This document shows, piece by piece, positions 1-7,989 of a DNA stretch of 64,000 nt. Source of the stretch: Prolixibacteraceae bacterium (lineage in GTDB: Bacteria; Bacteroidota; Bacteroidia; Bacteroidales; Prolixibacteraceae); contig JALNYZ010000004.1 in assembly GCA_023229575.1 (NCBI GenBank), forward strand, positions 1 to 64,000, given 5' to 3'. The first letter of the stretch is position 1, and every line of letters starts with the position of its first letter. Below the pieces are notes generated by a model. That model made no database searches and had not been told where the DNA came from. It saw only the letters and a program-made list of their open reading frames with translations. The position numbers were made by a program, and so were the translations under genes.

Positions 1-1
1 C

Positions 2-124
2 TTAATAAAACAATTGCTGATTGTGTTGAGTAAACCATATCATTACCAGGAAAATTTGAGCCATTTTACTATTCAGCCACATCCGGTTTTTGAAAATGAA
101 TATGCAACCTATTGTGGCACTTAA
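2..124 (+). CDS. C-terminal end of an unidentified protein (partial, 5' end outside window)
   Basis: An open frame enters from the left edge and stops at TAA 122-124. The roughly 40 visible residues end in ENEYATYCGT and include SKPYHYQENLSHFT, which has ordinary protein composition, unlike the other frames here. A C-terminal TYCGT/TFCGT after a proline-rich stretch recalls the end of SelO/YdiU (UPF0061) protein adenylyltransferases, but this is from memory and rests on very few residues. The frame has no start within the window. About 195 bases without a gene follow before osmC. Confidence 0.45.
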   Translation, partial: LIKQLLIVLSKPYHYQENLSHFTIQPHPVFENEYATYCGT

Positions 125-280
125 TTCCCTCTGCTGGAGCGGGGGTTCGTTGCATCTACCCATCTTTCATCAGTATAAATTTTGTTTTTCAATGGTCTGA
201 TGGAATACCCACTTATTCATTTTCGGTTGATGTGAAATTTTTCTCGTGGGTATTTCATTTCATAGGCGATCACAGAATAT

Positions 281-288
281 TAAATTTG
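281..288 (+). promoter_or_regulatory. Predicted -7 promoter element for the OsmC-like gene
   Basis: TAAATTTG matches the Bacteroidota -7 consensus TAnnTTTG and lies about 32 bases before the ATG at 320. No clear -33 TTG was found at the right spacing, so this is a weak prediction. Confidence 0.35.
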
Positions 289-319
289 CAGTTTGTATCA
301 TTTGATAAACTAAAATATT

Positions 320-724
320 ATGAATACAGTTGAAACAGTTTATTTAGGCGAATTGAGGACAAAAGCTATTCATGTACGCTCAGGTACTGAATTAATAACT
401 GACGCACCCATTGATAATAAAGGTAAGGGTGAAAAGTTTTCGCCAACTGATTTGGTGGCAACTGCACTGGGGAGTTGTATGATGACAATAATTGCACAAA
501 GTTCTGATGCTCATAATTTTGATGTAGTAGGTACTCAACTAAAAATTACAAAGATTATGTCCAGTAATCCACGTAAAATTAGTGAGATCATTGTGGAGTT
601 TGATTTTCCAAAAAACAACTATACGGATAAGCAGAAGCAATTCATTGAACATGCTGCAAAAACGTGTCCGGTTGCTTTAAGTTTAGACCCAAATCTAAAA
701 CAAACATTGGTTTTTAATTACTAA
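320..724 (+). CDS. OsmC family protein (peroxiredoxin-like)
   Basis: A 134-residue protein of the OsmC/Ohr fold, a family that reduces organic hydroperoxides with a pair of cysteines in the cytoplasm. The central helix carries SPTDLVATALGSCMMT, the usual OsmC signature with the first cysteine at about residue 53, and the second cysteine is in KTCPVALSL near residue 114. The length is normal for the family. The ATG at 320 is chosen because the conserved N-terminal strand starts just after it. It is monocistronic: the next region downstream holds only a gene remnant. The substrate cannot be told from sequence. Confidence 0.9.
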   Translation: MNTVETVYLGELRTKAIHVRSGTELITDAPIDNKGKGEKFSPTDLVATALGSCMMTIIAQSSDAHNFDVVGTQLKITKIMSSNPRKISEIIVEFDFPKNNYTDKQKQFIEHAAKTCPVALSLDPNLKQTLVFNY

Positions 725-785
725 TTTGTCGTGATTATATATTGGTAATCAATAAAATAAGATCAATAAAAATGTCGGTAAATGA

Positions 786-1004
786 GTAGGCGGCCCCCCG
801 CCGCGGGCGCGGATTTTGTTTGTATCTGAAAGGTACGGGGATTGGGTGGAATTGATCAATGAAGGAGAGGTCAATCTTGGATTTACGGACGCGGCAACCG
901 GAAAGCCAAGAAGAGCGGCGGAGGAGTTTACGGGTATGCTGAAAGGACCGGTAAATTTGGATGAAGTTGACTTTGCATTTGGCGAGATCGCTGGAATGGA
1001 TTAG
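786..1004 (+). pseudogene. Short C-terminal gene remnant, possibly of a thioesterase
   Basis: An open frame without a credible ATG runs to TAG 1002-1004. The peptide (YGDWVELINEGEVNLGFT, then TGKPRRAAEEF) reads like the C-terminal third of a protein. The pattern 'TGKPRR.PEEF' recalls hotdog-fold acyl-CoA thioesterases, a tentative memory-based match. The 5' side is abruptly GC-rich (GGCCCCCCGCCGCGGGCGCG at 792-811) between AT-rich flanks, which suggests a breakpoint. An opposite-strand ORF over the same bases has poor composition and was not called. Confidence 0.4.
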
Positions 1005-1030
1005 AATCAGCACCACCAGACTGAGTTACT

Positions 1031-1115
1031 GGAAAATATTTGAGTAATATTTCATTTTAGTGGAAAATATTTTCCGATAAGCCCCATTTCTGGTAGTTAC
1101 TGGAAAATATTTTCC
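1031..1115. repeat. Palindrome cluster GGAAAATATTTTCC (operator-like)
   Basis: Two perfect 14-base palindromes GGAAAATATTTTCC lie at 1062-1075 and 1102-1115, exactly 40 bases apart. A half copy, ACTGGAAAATATT, begins at 1028. The flanks share ACTGG/AGTGG. The spacing is close to four helical turns, so dimers bound at both sites would face the same side of the DNA. No intact gene starts next to it; the nearest are the HNH gene 3' end and the remnant upstream. Confidence 0.5.
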
Positions 1116-1116
1116 T

Positions 1117-1135
1117 GTACTGGTGCGGATTTGCA
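1117..1135 (+). repeat. REP-like fragment CTGGTGCGGATTTGCAAGG
   Basis: Shares the core CTGGTGCGnAT with the sequences at 1337-1354 and 12417-12434. Each copy is unpaired, as expected of degraded half-hairpins of a dispersed REP element. The family assignment is an inference from three short copies. Confidence 0.35.
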
Positions 1136-1160
1136 AGGTTCATTGAATCTTTCCATACCT

Positions 1161-1194
1161 CTTATTTAAGTTTTTGGCCAAAAACTTAAATAAG
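1161..1194. repeat. 34-base perfect palindrome
   Basis: CTTATTTAAGTTTTTGG is followed immediately by its exact reverse complement, with the centre between 1177 and 1178 and no loop. It lies in the 360-base stretch between the remnant ending at 1004 and the 3' end of the HNH gene. It could be a large operator, a cruciform or a bidirectional terminator, although no clean T-run follows on either side. The remainder of 1195-1365 shows no other feature apart from the REP-like fragment. Confidence 0.6.
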
Positions 1195-1336
1195 GATAAG
1201 CGTTATTAAACATTTGATGCTTTTTATTAAATAGGGTTCAGTTTATTTTGTTGATAAGGTATTTCCAGTATCCAAGAGACCTAAGTGCTTTGAAAAGCCG
1301 ATAACCTCTCTAAAATCTCAATCAATTCGGTAAGCG

Positions 1337-1354
1337 AACTCGCTGGTGCGCATT
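1337..1354 (+). repeat. REP-like fragment (CTCGCTGGTGCGCAT core)
   Basis: Shares CTCGCTGGTGCG with the copy at 12417-12434 and the CTGGTGCG core with 1117-1135. It sits just downstream of the HNH gene stop codon. Confidence 0.35.
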
Positions 1355-1365
1355 TGAATGTCCAA

Positions 1366-2133
1366 CTATTTGATAAAAATATTATTAACATGATATTCCA
1401 AAAATTCTCTATGTGGCAAAAACCTGCCAGGTAAATTGATGATTTTATCATCAAAAGGAAGGAAGAATTCGGAATTATGCTTATTGATTTGTGATTTTAA
1501 TAATTCTGATAGCTTGATTTTGTAATCCGGAGTAATTGTTATCAATCCTTTGTCATATGCTTTGTCATGGAGTGCATTTAAACATAGACCATTTTGAGGA
1601 TTCATTCGCTCTTTTTCGTTTTTAGCCCATGGAAGAATATGGCTTGCAATAAGGAGTTCTGGGACATCTATTCCGGTGATACAGCAAGTTTGTTTATAAG
1701 ACGCTAAAATTGTTTTGCGGAAAAAACCTTGGTTTACTCTTGCCCTAATAATTGTTTCCCGCTCCTTCCCAATGGGGATTTCATCGAGATCAGATGTATC
1801 AATCTCAGATTCCAGTTGTATTCCTTTATATTTTGCCAATATCTCTTCACTTTCAAATGCTCTTTTTTCCCAGTTTTCACTGAATTCTTCCCATATTAAT
1901 TCCTCCCCATGTCCTCCGTGACGCATCCCTGAAACATTTCGAGCTTGTAAAGCAGGGTCAAGACGTGCAAAATTGGCAAGTTTCATAGCAACAGCATTGT
2001 TCGAACGGCCAATATTATCAGCCAATTCTTTTATTGCTTTGTTGTTTGCATTGATTCGTGTAAAGGTGAGTGTGCAATACAAATTAAATGCAACAATGAG
2101 TTCTTCGCGGGTCCAATCCGGATTTCGAGGCAT
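1366..2133 (-). CDS. HNH endonuclease, probable restriction nuclease of the R-M operon
   Basis: A 255-residue protein. The C-terminal half has an HNH fold of the HNH_2 type: CCITGIDVPELLIASHILPW, then NGLCLNALHDKAYDKG. The conserved histidine in ASHILPW and the N/H pair in LNALHDKAYD would coordinate metal and activate water. The N-terminal part (MPRNPDWTREELIVAFNLY, RSNNAVAMKLANF) resembles the helical domain of other putative HNH restriction enzymes. The ATG is one base from the stop of the receiver gene, so the gene is last in the operon and translationally coupled. By position it is the likely nuclease paired with the m5C methyltransferase; target and dependence on the ATPase are unknown. 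Confidence 0.85.
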   Translation of the reverse strand: MPRNPDWTREELIVAFNLYCTLTFTRINANNKAIKELADNIGRSNNAVAMKLANFARLDPALQARNVSGMRHGGHGEELIWEEFSENWEKRAFESEEILAKYKGIQLESEIDTSDLDEIPIGKERETIIRARVNQGFFRKTILASYKQTCCITGIDVPELLIASHILPWAKNEKERMNPQNGLCLNALHDKAYDKGLITITPDYKIKLSELLKSQINKHNSEFFLPFDDKIINLPGRFLPHREFLEYHVNNIFIK

Positions 2134-2134
2134 C

Positions 2135-3757
2135 TTAGTTGCTTATAACAGTTAATCCGACACGGTTTGCATGACTAGATAATCGGGATAATATATCAGC
2201 AAATAATTCATTTCGAATTTTCAAAAATGGTTGTTTATTCGCATTTATATCAATAGACTTTAAGAATCTAAAATCAAATAGTACTTTGCACAAAGTATTG
2301 TTTATTTGTATAACCGGAATCTGATCATAAAAATTTTCTCCGTTTAAAACATCTTGTTGATATCCTTGAGGATATATAATACCTGGTAATAATCTAGATT
2401 TCCGCCATTTATTTTGAGCAAAATCACAAAGTGGAGTAACTTCCAGTTCTATGAAAATGATTTTTTTTAATTCTGGATTCTTAATGATATACTTCCCATC
2501 GGCGCCCTTTTTAAACAAAACTGATTTTTCAACATTGAAATAATTTTTTAGTAAATTTCTTTTTCGATTCCAGTGAATATTCGTTTTACTAAAAATATTC
2601 CCCGGGTGTATTGCAATCGTAGGATTTAAATCAAAAAGTAACCGTGTATTTATTTGAGGTGAAATTGAGTTATATTCTTCAACCATTTTCAGCAAGTTAG
2701 CTCTATGTGCATCACCTCCCCATCCCACTATAGATTCTATTTTTGTGGTTTCTTTTGGATTTCCTATTGGCATCTTATGCCCATCAACGAAAAGCATAAA
2801 CTTCCCAGTTTTCGCACGCCATCTGATATAATATAAGGTTGTACCGAACATTTTAGAAAATGCTAATTTATTTCTGTCAATTTTGATTTCATCTGACAGT
2901 GAAGCAATATCAAATATTTTCCTTTCAACTTCATCGAGTAAAGTACTATTAATTGTTTTTAGTGCATTTTTTAAAAGTTGATCTTCATCGACCGAATCAA
3001 CAATTTTGCCCAGCTGTGCATGTGAAAGTCTATAAATACTATTTTTTAAATTATCTTCCCAGTACTTGTCAATTAGATGAAGAGCTGTAAAACTTCTTAT
3101 AATCTCTCCTGAAGCTTTATTTATTAGGCTTTCCCAAATAGTGAACAGATGAAATGAATTTGCCTTTTTGAGTTTCTCTTTTAATACATCAGTAATTAGA
3201 TCAATGGCATTTTCAACTGGTTCTTTAATATTTCTTCCTCCCAAATTTTCATTAATCACGGCTTTAATTGCATCCAAATCGTCATCAGGGAACCTCATAC
3301 TTAAGGAACTTGTTAAAGTTTCAATCAGTTCTTCTTTCTGGGAATTGTCCACTAATGTCTTGAAGAAAGAGGATTTCTCTAAACGAATAATTATAACTGG
3401 CTTCTTATTATAGGTATCAGAAGTAATAAGTGTTTCTAGAGCATCGGCATGTACGTCTTCTAACGAACTCCATATTAGTAAAATATATGGCCCATTATTA
3501 TCTGGAATAATTGCATCTAATATTCGAAGTATATTTTGGGCATATGAATGAGAATCACTTGGTCCAAACAATTGAATGTCAACAAACGCAAGTCTTATTT
3601 TTTGAACTGCAATTTCAGGTATTTCGGAATCCTTTCCAGAATAATACGTCGTTGAGATTCCTTTTTTAGATAACAGTTTTATTATAGGTAATGCTTCATC
3701 GATCTTATCATCAATAATGAGAACAGATCCATCAGATGGCAATTGAACTCTGGACAT
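2135..3757 (-). CDS. Receiver-domain protein with large uncharacterised C-terminal region
   Basis: 540 residues. Residues 10-135 form a response-regulator receiver: acidic pair D16-D17 in VLIIDDKIDEA, probable phosphoacceptor D60 in RLAFVDIQLFG, S97/S98 after ILLIW, and K128 in RLEKSS. All residues needed for phosphorylation are present. The remaining 400 residues match no DNA-binding or enzymatic domain that I recognise; they are rich in helices. The gene lies 3 bases downstream of the GHKL ATPase, whose C-terminal half looks like a histidine kinase, so the two could form a phosphorelay inside the restriction operon. That link is inferred from gene order and domain content. Confidence 0.8.
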   Translation of the reverse strand: MSRVQLPSDGSVLIIDDKIDEALPIIKLLSKKGISTTYYSGKDSEIPEIAVQKIRLAFVDIQLFGPSDSHSYAQNILRILDAIIPDNNGPYILLIWSSLEDVHADALETLITSDTYNKKPVIIIRLEKSSFFKTLVDNSQKEELIETLTSSLSMRFPDDDLDAIKAVINENLGGRNIKEPVENAIDLITDVLKEKLKKANSFHLFTIWESLINKASGEIIRSFTALHLIDKYWEDNLKNSIYRLSHAQLGKIVDSVDEDQLLKNALKTINSTLLDEVERKIFDIASLSDEIKIDRNKLAFSKMFGTTLYYIRWRAKTGKFMLFVDGHKMPIGNPKETTKIESIVGWGGDAHRANLLKMVEEYNSISPQINTRLLFDLNPTIAIHPGNIFSKTNIHWNRKRNLLKNYFNVEKSVLFKKGADGKYIIKNPELKKIIFIELEVTPLCDFAQNKWRKSRLLPGIIYPQGYQQDVLNGENFYDQIPVIQINNTLCKVLFDFRFLKSIDINANKQPFLKIRNELFADILSRLSSHANRVGLTVISN

Positions 3758-3760
3758 CTT

Positions 3761-5866
3761 CTATTTTTTAAATGAGAGTAATATTTTTGCACCTTTCAGA
3801 AAATCATAAGGTAAGTCTAAATCATATTCTTCTGGGAAAATTAATTTTCCTTTTTGTCCATTCATAACCTCGTAAGCCAGATGAAGGCCGAGTCCCATTC
3901 CTCCCGGCTTATCGGATATAAAAGGTTTTATTGCCTCATCAGTAGGAATGCTAAACCCTGGGCCATTATCTGCTAGCAAAACTGAAATATATCCTTTTGG
4001 TTCTTCGTCTAAAATATCAACCAATAATTTTTTGTGACTTACATTTGCATAATTTTGCCACCAAATTGAATTGTCTATCAAATTTATAATAGAGCTAATT
4101 ATAAGGTTTGGAGCACATTTTACCGTTGTGTTTAAATTCACCTTTTCCTTATAACTTCGGGTAATATGTAAGCTATGTGCCTTTATTCGAAACTGAATAT
4201 TTGACAATGATTGATTAATAATTTCAATTAAATCTTCTTTAGACTTTGGGCTTTGTTTTATTACACCGGCATAGTCACTTACCGTTTTCCGAAGATTCTT
4301 AACTAGATCAGATATATATGAATCAGTAGGCTTTTGTTCGATGGCCTTAGCTAATTCTTCAATCATATGAATTATTTCATGAATAACTATACTTAAACTA
4401 AGTCCAGCACTTGAACTTCGTGTATAAATATCACTAATAACCTTATAATCTTGTTCAATATCCTTAATTGATTTTATTAGTTCGTCTTGAAGTTCGCCTT
4501 TGGGTATACGGCTTGTAATTTTATCTTGTAAAATTCTAAGATTCCCAATCACTGGCTGATTTATTGCTGTCGGACTATAAAACTTCCGTACTCGTTCCTT
4601 GTCAATATTCCTTTCAGTTAAAATTTTATTAATCGTAAAATTTATAGCTGATAAAAATTTATAGTAAGCATCGTTTTCAACAAAACCTTCTCTATTTGTC
4701 TTTTCTATCAAGTCTGCACTTGAAGCGCGATCAAGATTCACTGCACCAATTACAATATTATTACTGATAGTCTTTCCTGGCTGATTAACTCTAGTCATAT
4801 CTAAATTCAACCAATCATTTAGCGGTTCTCCATAGTCATACACCCTAATTCCATTGCGGAAGACTCTAATACCTCCATTGGAATTTAAGTAGTCTTTAAG
4901 TCCCTTTTTATCGGTTATACCTAATGATAATATTTTACTATCTAAATCAAATATGAGAAGCTTTAATGTTATTGTTCCAATCGAAAATTTAGATAAATCA
5001 AGATTCACCCATTCGCTTTTTTTCGTTTTCTCATCAAGAACTTTTTCAACCATCCGAACATTTTCTAAAACTTTTGGGCGATTATTTAGTTTTGTTAAAG
5101 TATCCCAAGGTCTGAATTCATAATTCAGCGTTTTTATAAAATTATCTGCAATCGTAGCATCGGCATAATATAAGGCTTGATCCTCAATGTCTTTAAATGA
5201 AAGTAATCCTGCTAACCAGTCTTGTCTATCAACAGAAAAATATACTCTAAAAGAATCAAGAGTATCAAAAGGAGAGCTTAGGGAATTAACAGCACGATAT
5301 AATTCTCGGATTACACCTCTTGTCCATATATTTTTGAGTCCTTTAATTGTAATCTTTGTGCCACACTTTCCGTTAGTGAAATATTCAGGATTTTCTCTTT
5401 GAATAATTGAAACTTTAATATTGCTTAGGAGATCATCTTTTTCAAAATCCTTCCAGTTAATGTTTAATGATACTTCCTTTTTATTGGCCATTTTGCTTAC
5501 CATCTCAATTTTGTATCCTAACTTATGAACTCCAAAACGACCAATACCTTTTTCCCCTATTGGAATTCTATCAACCTTTGAAGGGTCAATTATTGACTTT
5601 AGAATTTTGAGTTTATAATCACTACCAGGTTGCATCCAGACATTTTTTATGATATCTATATCCATTCCGATACCATTGTCTTCAATAATAATCTCACCCA
5701 ATTCTGGAATATCTGCCTTTTTTATAGCGACTTTGCAGAAAGAAGCATATGCATCGTATGAATTCTTAATAATCTCTAACAAAGCGATGCTTTCACTTCT
5801 GATCAGTTGATCTCCTAACTGCAATAACAATCTTGCTCTTGGCTGAAAAATAAGTTCTCCACTCAT
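3761..5866 (-). CDS. Dual GHKL ATPase: N-terminal MORC/Hsp90-like module plus C-terminal histidine-kinase-like module
   Basis: 701 residues with two GHKL ATPase units. The N-terminal unit has N34 in LLEIIKNSYDAY, IIIEDNGIGMD and GEKGIGRFGVHKLG, the order of motifs in MutL/MORC/Hsp90 ATPases. The C-terminal unit has INLIDNSIWW, VLLADNGPGF and GGMGLGLHLAYEVM as in sensor kinases. It is preceded by a helical region with IVIHEIIHMIEEL near residue 494 that could serve as the phospho-accepting histidine box. The start ATG overlaps the methyltransferase stop (ATGA), and the receiver gene follows 3 bases on. GHKL ATPases of the MORC type linked to restriction loci are known from comparative genomics. 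Role (DNA translocation, clamp or signalling) is not determined. Confidence 0.85.
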   Translation of the reverse strand: MSGELIFQPRARLLLQLGDQLIRSESIALLEIIKNSYDAYASFCKVAIKKADIPELGEIIIEDNGIGMDIDIIKNVWMQPGSDYKLKILKSIIDPSKVDRIPIGEKGIGRFGVHKLGYKIEMVSKMANKKEVSLNINWKDFEKDDLLSNIKVSIIQRENPEYFTNGKCGTKITIKGLKNIWTRGVIRELYRAVNSLSSPFDTLDSFRVYFSVDRQDWLAGLLSFKDIEDQALYYADATIADNFIKTLNYEFRPWDTLTKLNNRPKVLENVRMVEKVLDEKTKKSEWVNLDLSKFSIGTITLKLLIFDLDSKILSLGITDKKGLKDYLNSNGGIRVFRNGIRVYDYGEPLNDWLNLDMTRVNQPGKTISNNIVIGAVNLDRASSADLIEKTNREGFVENDAYYKFLSAINFTINKILTERNIDKERVRKFYSPTAINQPVIGNLRILQDKITSRIPKGELQDELIKSIKDIEQDYKVISDIYTRSSSAGLSLSIVIHEIIHMIEELAKAIEQKPTDSYISDLVKNLRKTVSDYAGVIKQSPKSKEDLIEIINQSLSNIQFRIKAHSLHITRSYKEKVNLNTTVKCAPNLIISSIINLIDNSIWWQNYANVSHKKLLVDILDEEPKGYISVLLADNGPGFSIPTDEAIKPFISDKPGGMGLGLHLAYEVMNGQKGKLIFPEEYDLDLPYDFLKGAKILLSFKK

Positions 5867-7092
5867 TATCGTAGCATTTTCTTTATTTCATGGGCTATTT
5901 CTTTAGCCATCAATGGTGGTACAGCATTCCCGATTTGACGAAAAGCGGCTGATCTGGGTTGATCCTCTTTTACTCCTTCAAAGTAATAATCATCTGGAAA
6001 AGATTGAATGCGGGCAGCTTCACGAACGGAGATAGACCGCAGCTGGGATGCATAGGGATGAATATAATGATGTCCGTCTTTTGCAATATGGGCGATCATT
6101 GTATGTGGCCTTTGATCAACAACTTTAAAACGATCAAGAAAATCGTCTATATTACTTTGTGTTCGCATATTTTCCGGAATCTGATTATTGGTCAAACGCT
6201 CTCCGAGCTCTAGTCGTTCAATGGCAAGTCTGTAGATCTCAAGATCTCTAATATTGTGCGGTCTGGTGATATGTTGCGTAACAAAATCCAATCCATTCCT
6301 GATTTCAGTCCTTTCCAAATATTTGGTTGTTGCGGATGCGTAATGGTGATATCTGGCCGATTCTCCCGGAGAGATTGCTGGCAAATCGGAGAAAATATCA
6401 TCCCTATTAATATCTATTTCAGAAGGAACAAATTCAGGATAGGTTAAATTCAATTCACTCTTCCATCCTATAATTATAACTCTCAATCTGTTCTGAACTA
6501 CCTCAAAATCGTATGCATTTAACAGCTTAGCATGAACCTCATAACCTAATCTGCCAAAATATTCTCTCAAATTATCAAAGTGTAAACCTTTCTCAGAAGA
6601 TAATATGCCAGGCACATTTTCAAAGACAAATAGCCTGGGCTGATATCTTTCAAGAAATTTCCCATACTGAATGTATAAAATCTTCCTTTCATCTTTTTCC
6701 TTATGCTTTAGCGCTCCCCGGCCTACAACAGAATAGGCTTGACATGGTGGTCCACCAACAATCAAATCAATCGTCTGGTCACCTTTTAAGGCATCTATTT
6801 TGCTGAAAATAATAGGATTGGTCTGATTTCCAATTGGAAGATTGATAACAGATTCTTTTTTCTTATCAGGGAGCAAATTATAAAGTTCTTTTCGGGATAC
6901 GCCTTCGTTTTTGATGTATGAAATGTATTTACTGAACTCTGGAGTATGTCTCAATTGATGGTACGCTGTTCTGGTAAGCAGCGTATTGCATGCGGCTTTA
7001 TCCATTTCAACATGTGCAATGGGAGTAAAGCCTGCACGGATAAAACCTTCCGATAATCCACCGGCACCAGCAAAGAGGTCTATAAAATTCAT
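5866..7092 (-). CDS. DNA (cytosine-5-)-methyltransferase of a type II-like R-M system
   Basis: A complete m5C methyltransferase of about 408 residues that transfers a methyl group from SAM to cytosine C5. Visible motifs: I (FIDLFAGAGGLSEGF), IV with catalytic cysteine (GGPPCQAYS), VI (FENV), VIII (QNRLRVIIIG) and X (QIGNAVPPLMAKEIA). The target recognition region lies between VIII and X. The ATG at 7092 is preferred over the upstream in-frame codon at 7131 because it starts one base after the stop of the controller gene and right before motif I. It shares ATGA with the ATPase gene downstream. The recognition sequence cannot be deduced. Confidence 0.95.
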   Translation of the reverse strand: MNFIDLFAGAGGLSEGFIRAGFTPIAHVEMDKAACNTLLTRTAYHQLRHTPEFSKYISYIKNEGVSRKELYNLLPDKKKESVINLPIGNQTNPIIFSKIDALKGDQTIDLIVGGPPCQAYSVVGRGALKHKEKDERKILYIQYGKFLERYQPRLFVFENVPGILSSEKGLHFDNLREYFGRLGYEVHAKLLNAYDFEVVQNRLRVIIIGWKSELNLTYPEFVPSEIDINRDDIFSDLPAISPGESARYHHYASATTKYLERTEIRNGLDFVTQHITRPHNIRDLEIYRLAIERLELGERLTNNQIPENMRTQSNIDDFLDRFKVVDQRPHTMIAHIAKDGHHYIHPYASQLRSISVREAARIQSFPDDYYFEGVKEDQPRSAAFRQIGNAVPPLMAKEIAHEIKKMLR

Positions 7093-7093
7093 T

Positions 7094-7315
7094 TTAAAGA
7101 TTGATGTCAAAACCTTTAAAGAATTCTTCAAAGGTGGTTTCCAATGCGTTGACTATTTTCTCAATGTTCTGTATGGAAATGTTTCTTTTCCCATTTTCAA
7201 CACTTGTCATATAGGTTCTGTCTAATTCTGCTCGCAGAGCTAATTGCTCCTGCGACATTCCTTTAGCAAGTCTCAATTCCTTGATTCTTAGACCAATGTT
7301 AGATTTAATGTTCAT
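7094..7315 (-). CDS. XRE-family controller (C) protein of the restriction operon
   Basis: 73 residues: MNIKSNIGLRIKELR, then a helix-turn-helix (KGMSQEQLALRAELDRTYMT) and NGKRNISIQNIEKIVNALE, the standard layout of C proteins that time restriction gene expression after entry into a new host. The frame extends upstream to 7366, but starting there would put the C-box operator inside the coding region, so the ATG at 7315 is chosen. The stop codon is one base from the methyltransferase ATG. Expected role: bind the C-box as dimers, activating and then repressing its own operon. Confidence 0.9.
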   Translation of the reverse strand: MNIKSNIGLRIKELRLAKGMSQEQLALRAELDRTYMTSVENGKRNISIQNIEKIVNALETTFEEFFKGFDINL

Positions 7316-7338
7316 GCCCTTAAATATATAGGTATGTT

Positions 7339-7364
7339 GATTATGAGTCAACGGACTATAAGTC
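7339..7364 (-). promoter_or_regulatory. C-box operator of the controller protein
   Basis: Read on the minus strand, GACTTATAGTC, a short spacer, then GACTCATAATC. This is two abutting dyads built from GACT..AGTC, close to the C-box consensus known from PvuII-type systems. The second dyad is imperfect (ATAATC), which fits the usual weaker second site. It lies about 24 bases upstream of the controller ATG at 7315. Confidence 0.8.
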
Positions 7365-7418
7365 ACATCTGATTTGCGTTAATCAAAGTGATTCCGGATA
7401 AAAAATATAGCTTTTGTG

Positions 7419-7832
7419 TTAACGAATCTCAGAAATGAGATTAGATAAAGTGTTGTCGCGGTTTGTGGGCTTAATTTCACATTCCCAAACCAATATCACT
7501 TTCCAGCCGTGAACTTGGAGTGCAATTTCAGCTGCTTTGTCCCGCAATGAAGTATCTTTGACTTTCTGCAACCACCATTCCGTCCGCGTTTTGGGTAACA
7601 CAAAATAGCGGCATCCCTTGTGGTAGTGCCAGAAGCAGCCGTTTACGAAAATGACGGTTTTGTATTTGGGAAGAACTATATCCGGCTTTCCTGGTAAGTT
7701 TTTCACATGCAACCGGTACCGGAATCCGTTTTTAAACAGGAACTTTCGCACAAGTAGTTCGGGCTTGGTGTCAGTGCTCTTGATCCTACTCATGTTGTAG
7801 CTCCTTACTTCGGGTTCGTGTACGTCGGCCAT
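7419..7832 (-). CDS. vsr: Very short patch repair endonuclease (Vsr)
   Basis: 137 residues. Vsr nicks 5' of the T in T:G mismatches left by deamination of 5-methylcytosine, so it protects the genome from its own m5C methyltransferase, encoded just downstream. Motifs: YNMSRIKSTDTKPE, LPGKPDIVLPKYKTVIFVNG with the catalytic aspartate, FWHYHKGC with histidine/cysteine metal ligands, and the C-terminal WWLQKV and GWKVILVWECEI. The ATG at 7832 is chosen because MADVHEPEVRS is the usual N terminus; the frame upstream reads through the dispersed repeat at 7879. It is the only intact one of three vsr copies in the window. Confidence 0.92.
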   Translation of the reverse strand: MADVHEPEVRSYNMSRIKSTDTKPELLVRKFLFKNGFRYRLHVKNLPGKPDIVLPKYKTVIFVNGCFWHYHKGCRYFVLPKTRTEWWLQKVKDTSLRDKAAEIALQVHGWKVILVWECEIKPTNRDNTLSNLISEIR

Positions 7833-7878
7833 GGCGGGGATTTGTGTAGCACTAAGGTAGTAAAATGTTTGGAGCATG

Positions 7879-7927
7879 TTGTCTGAAGCAGAATTGACCA
7901 GAATGAAAGAATTAGCAGAATTAACAG
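7879..7927 (+). repeat. TTGTCTG/CAGAATT repeat, copy A
   Basis: Begins TTGTCTGAAGCAGAATT and continues with repeated AGAATT words. It lies 47 bases upstream of the vsr start. Five further copies are in 8955-10779. Between this repeat and HepT (7928-7989) there is only a pair of CAAATTTG words. Confidence 0.8.
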
Positions 7928-7989
7928 GGAAGTTGAATAGCAAATTTGCGGATTAATGGGGTACGATATGCAAATTTGTAGGAGCGGGC

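Noticed and set aside
112..333. A 73-residue frame before osmC
   Set aside because: It overlaps the start of osmC and crosses its promoter; the peptide is rich in Phe/Ser with no family pattern.
735..1016. A 93-residue minus-strand frame over the thioesterase-like remnant
   Set aside because: The plus-strand reading has far better protein character; this frame is its shadow.
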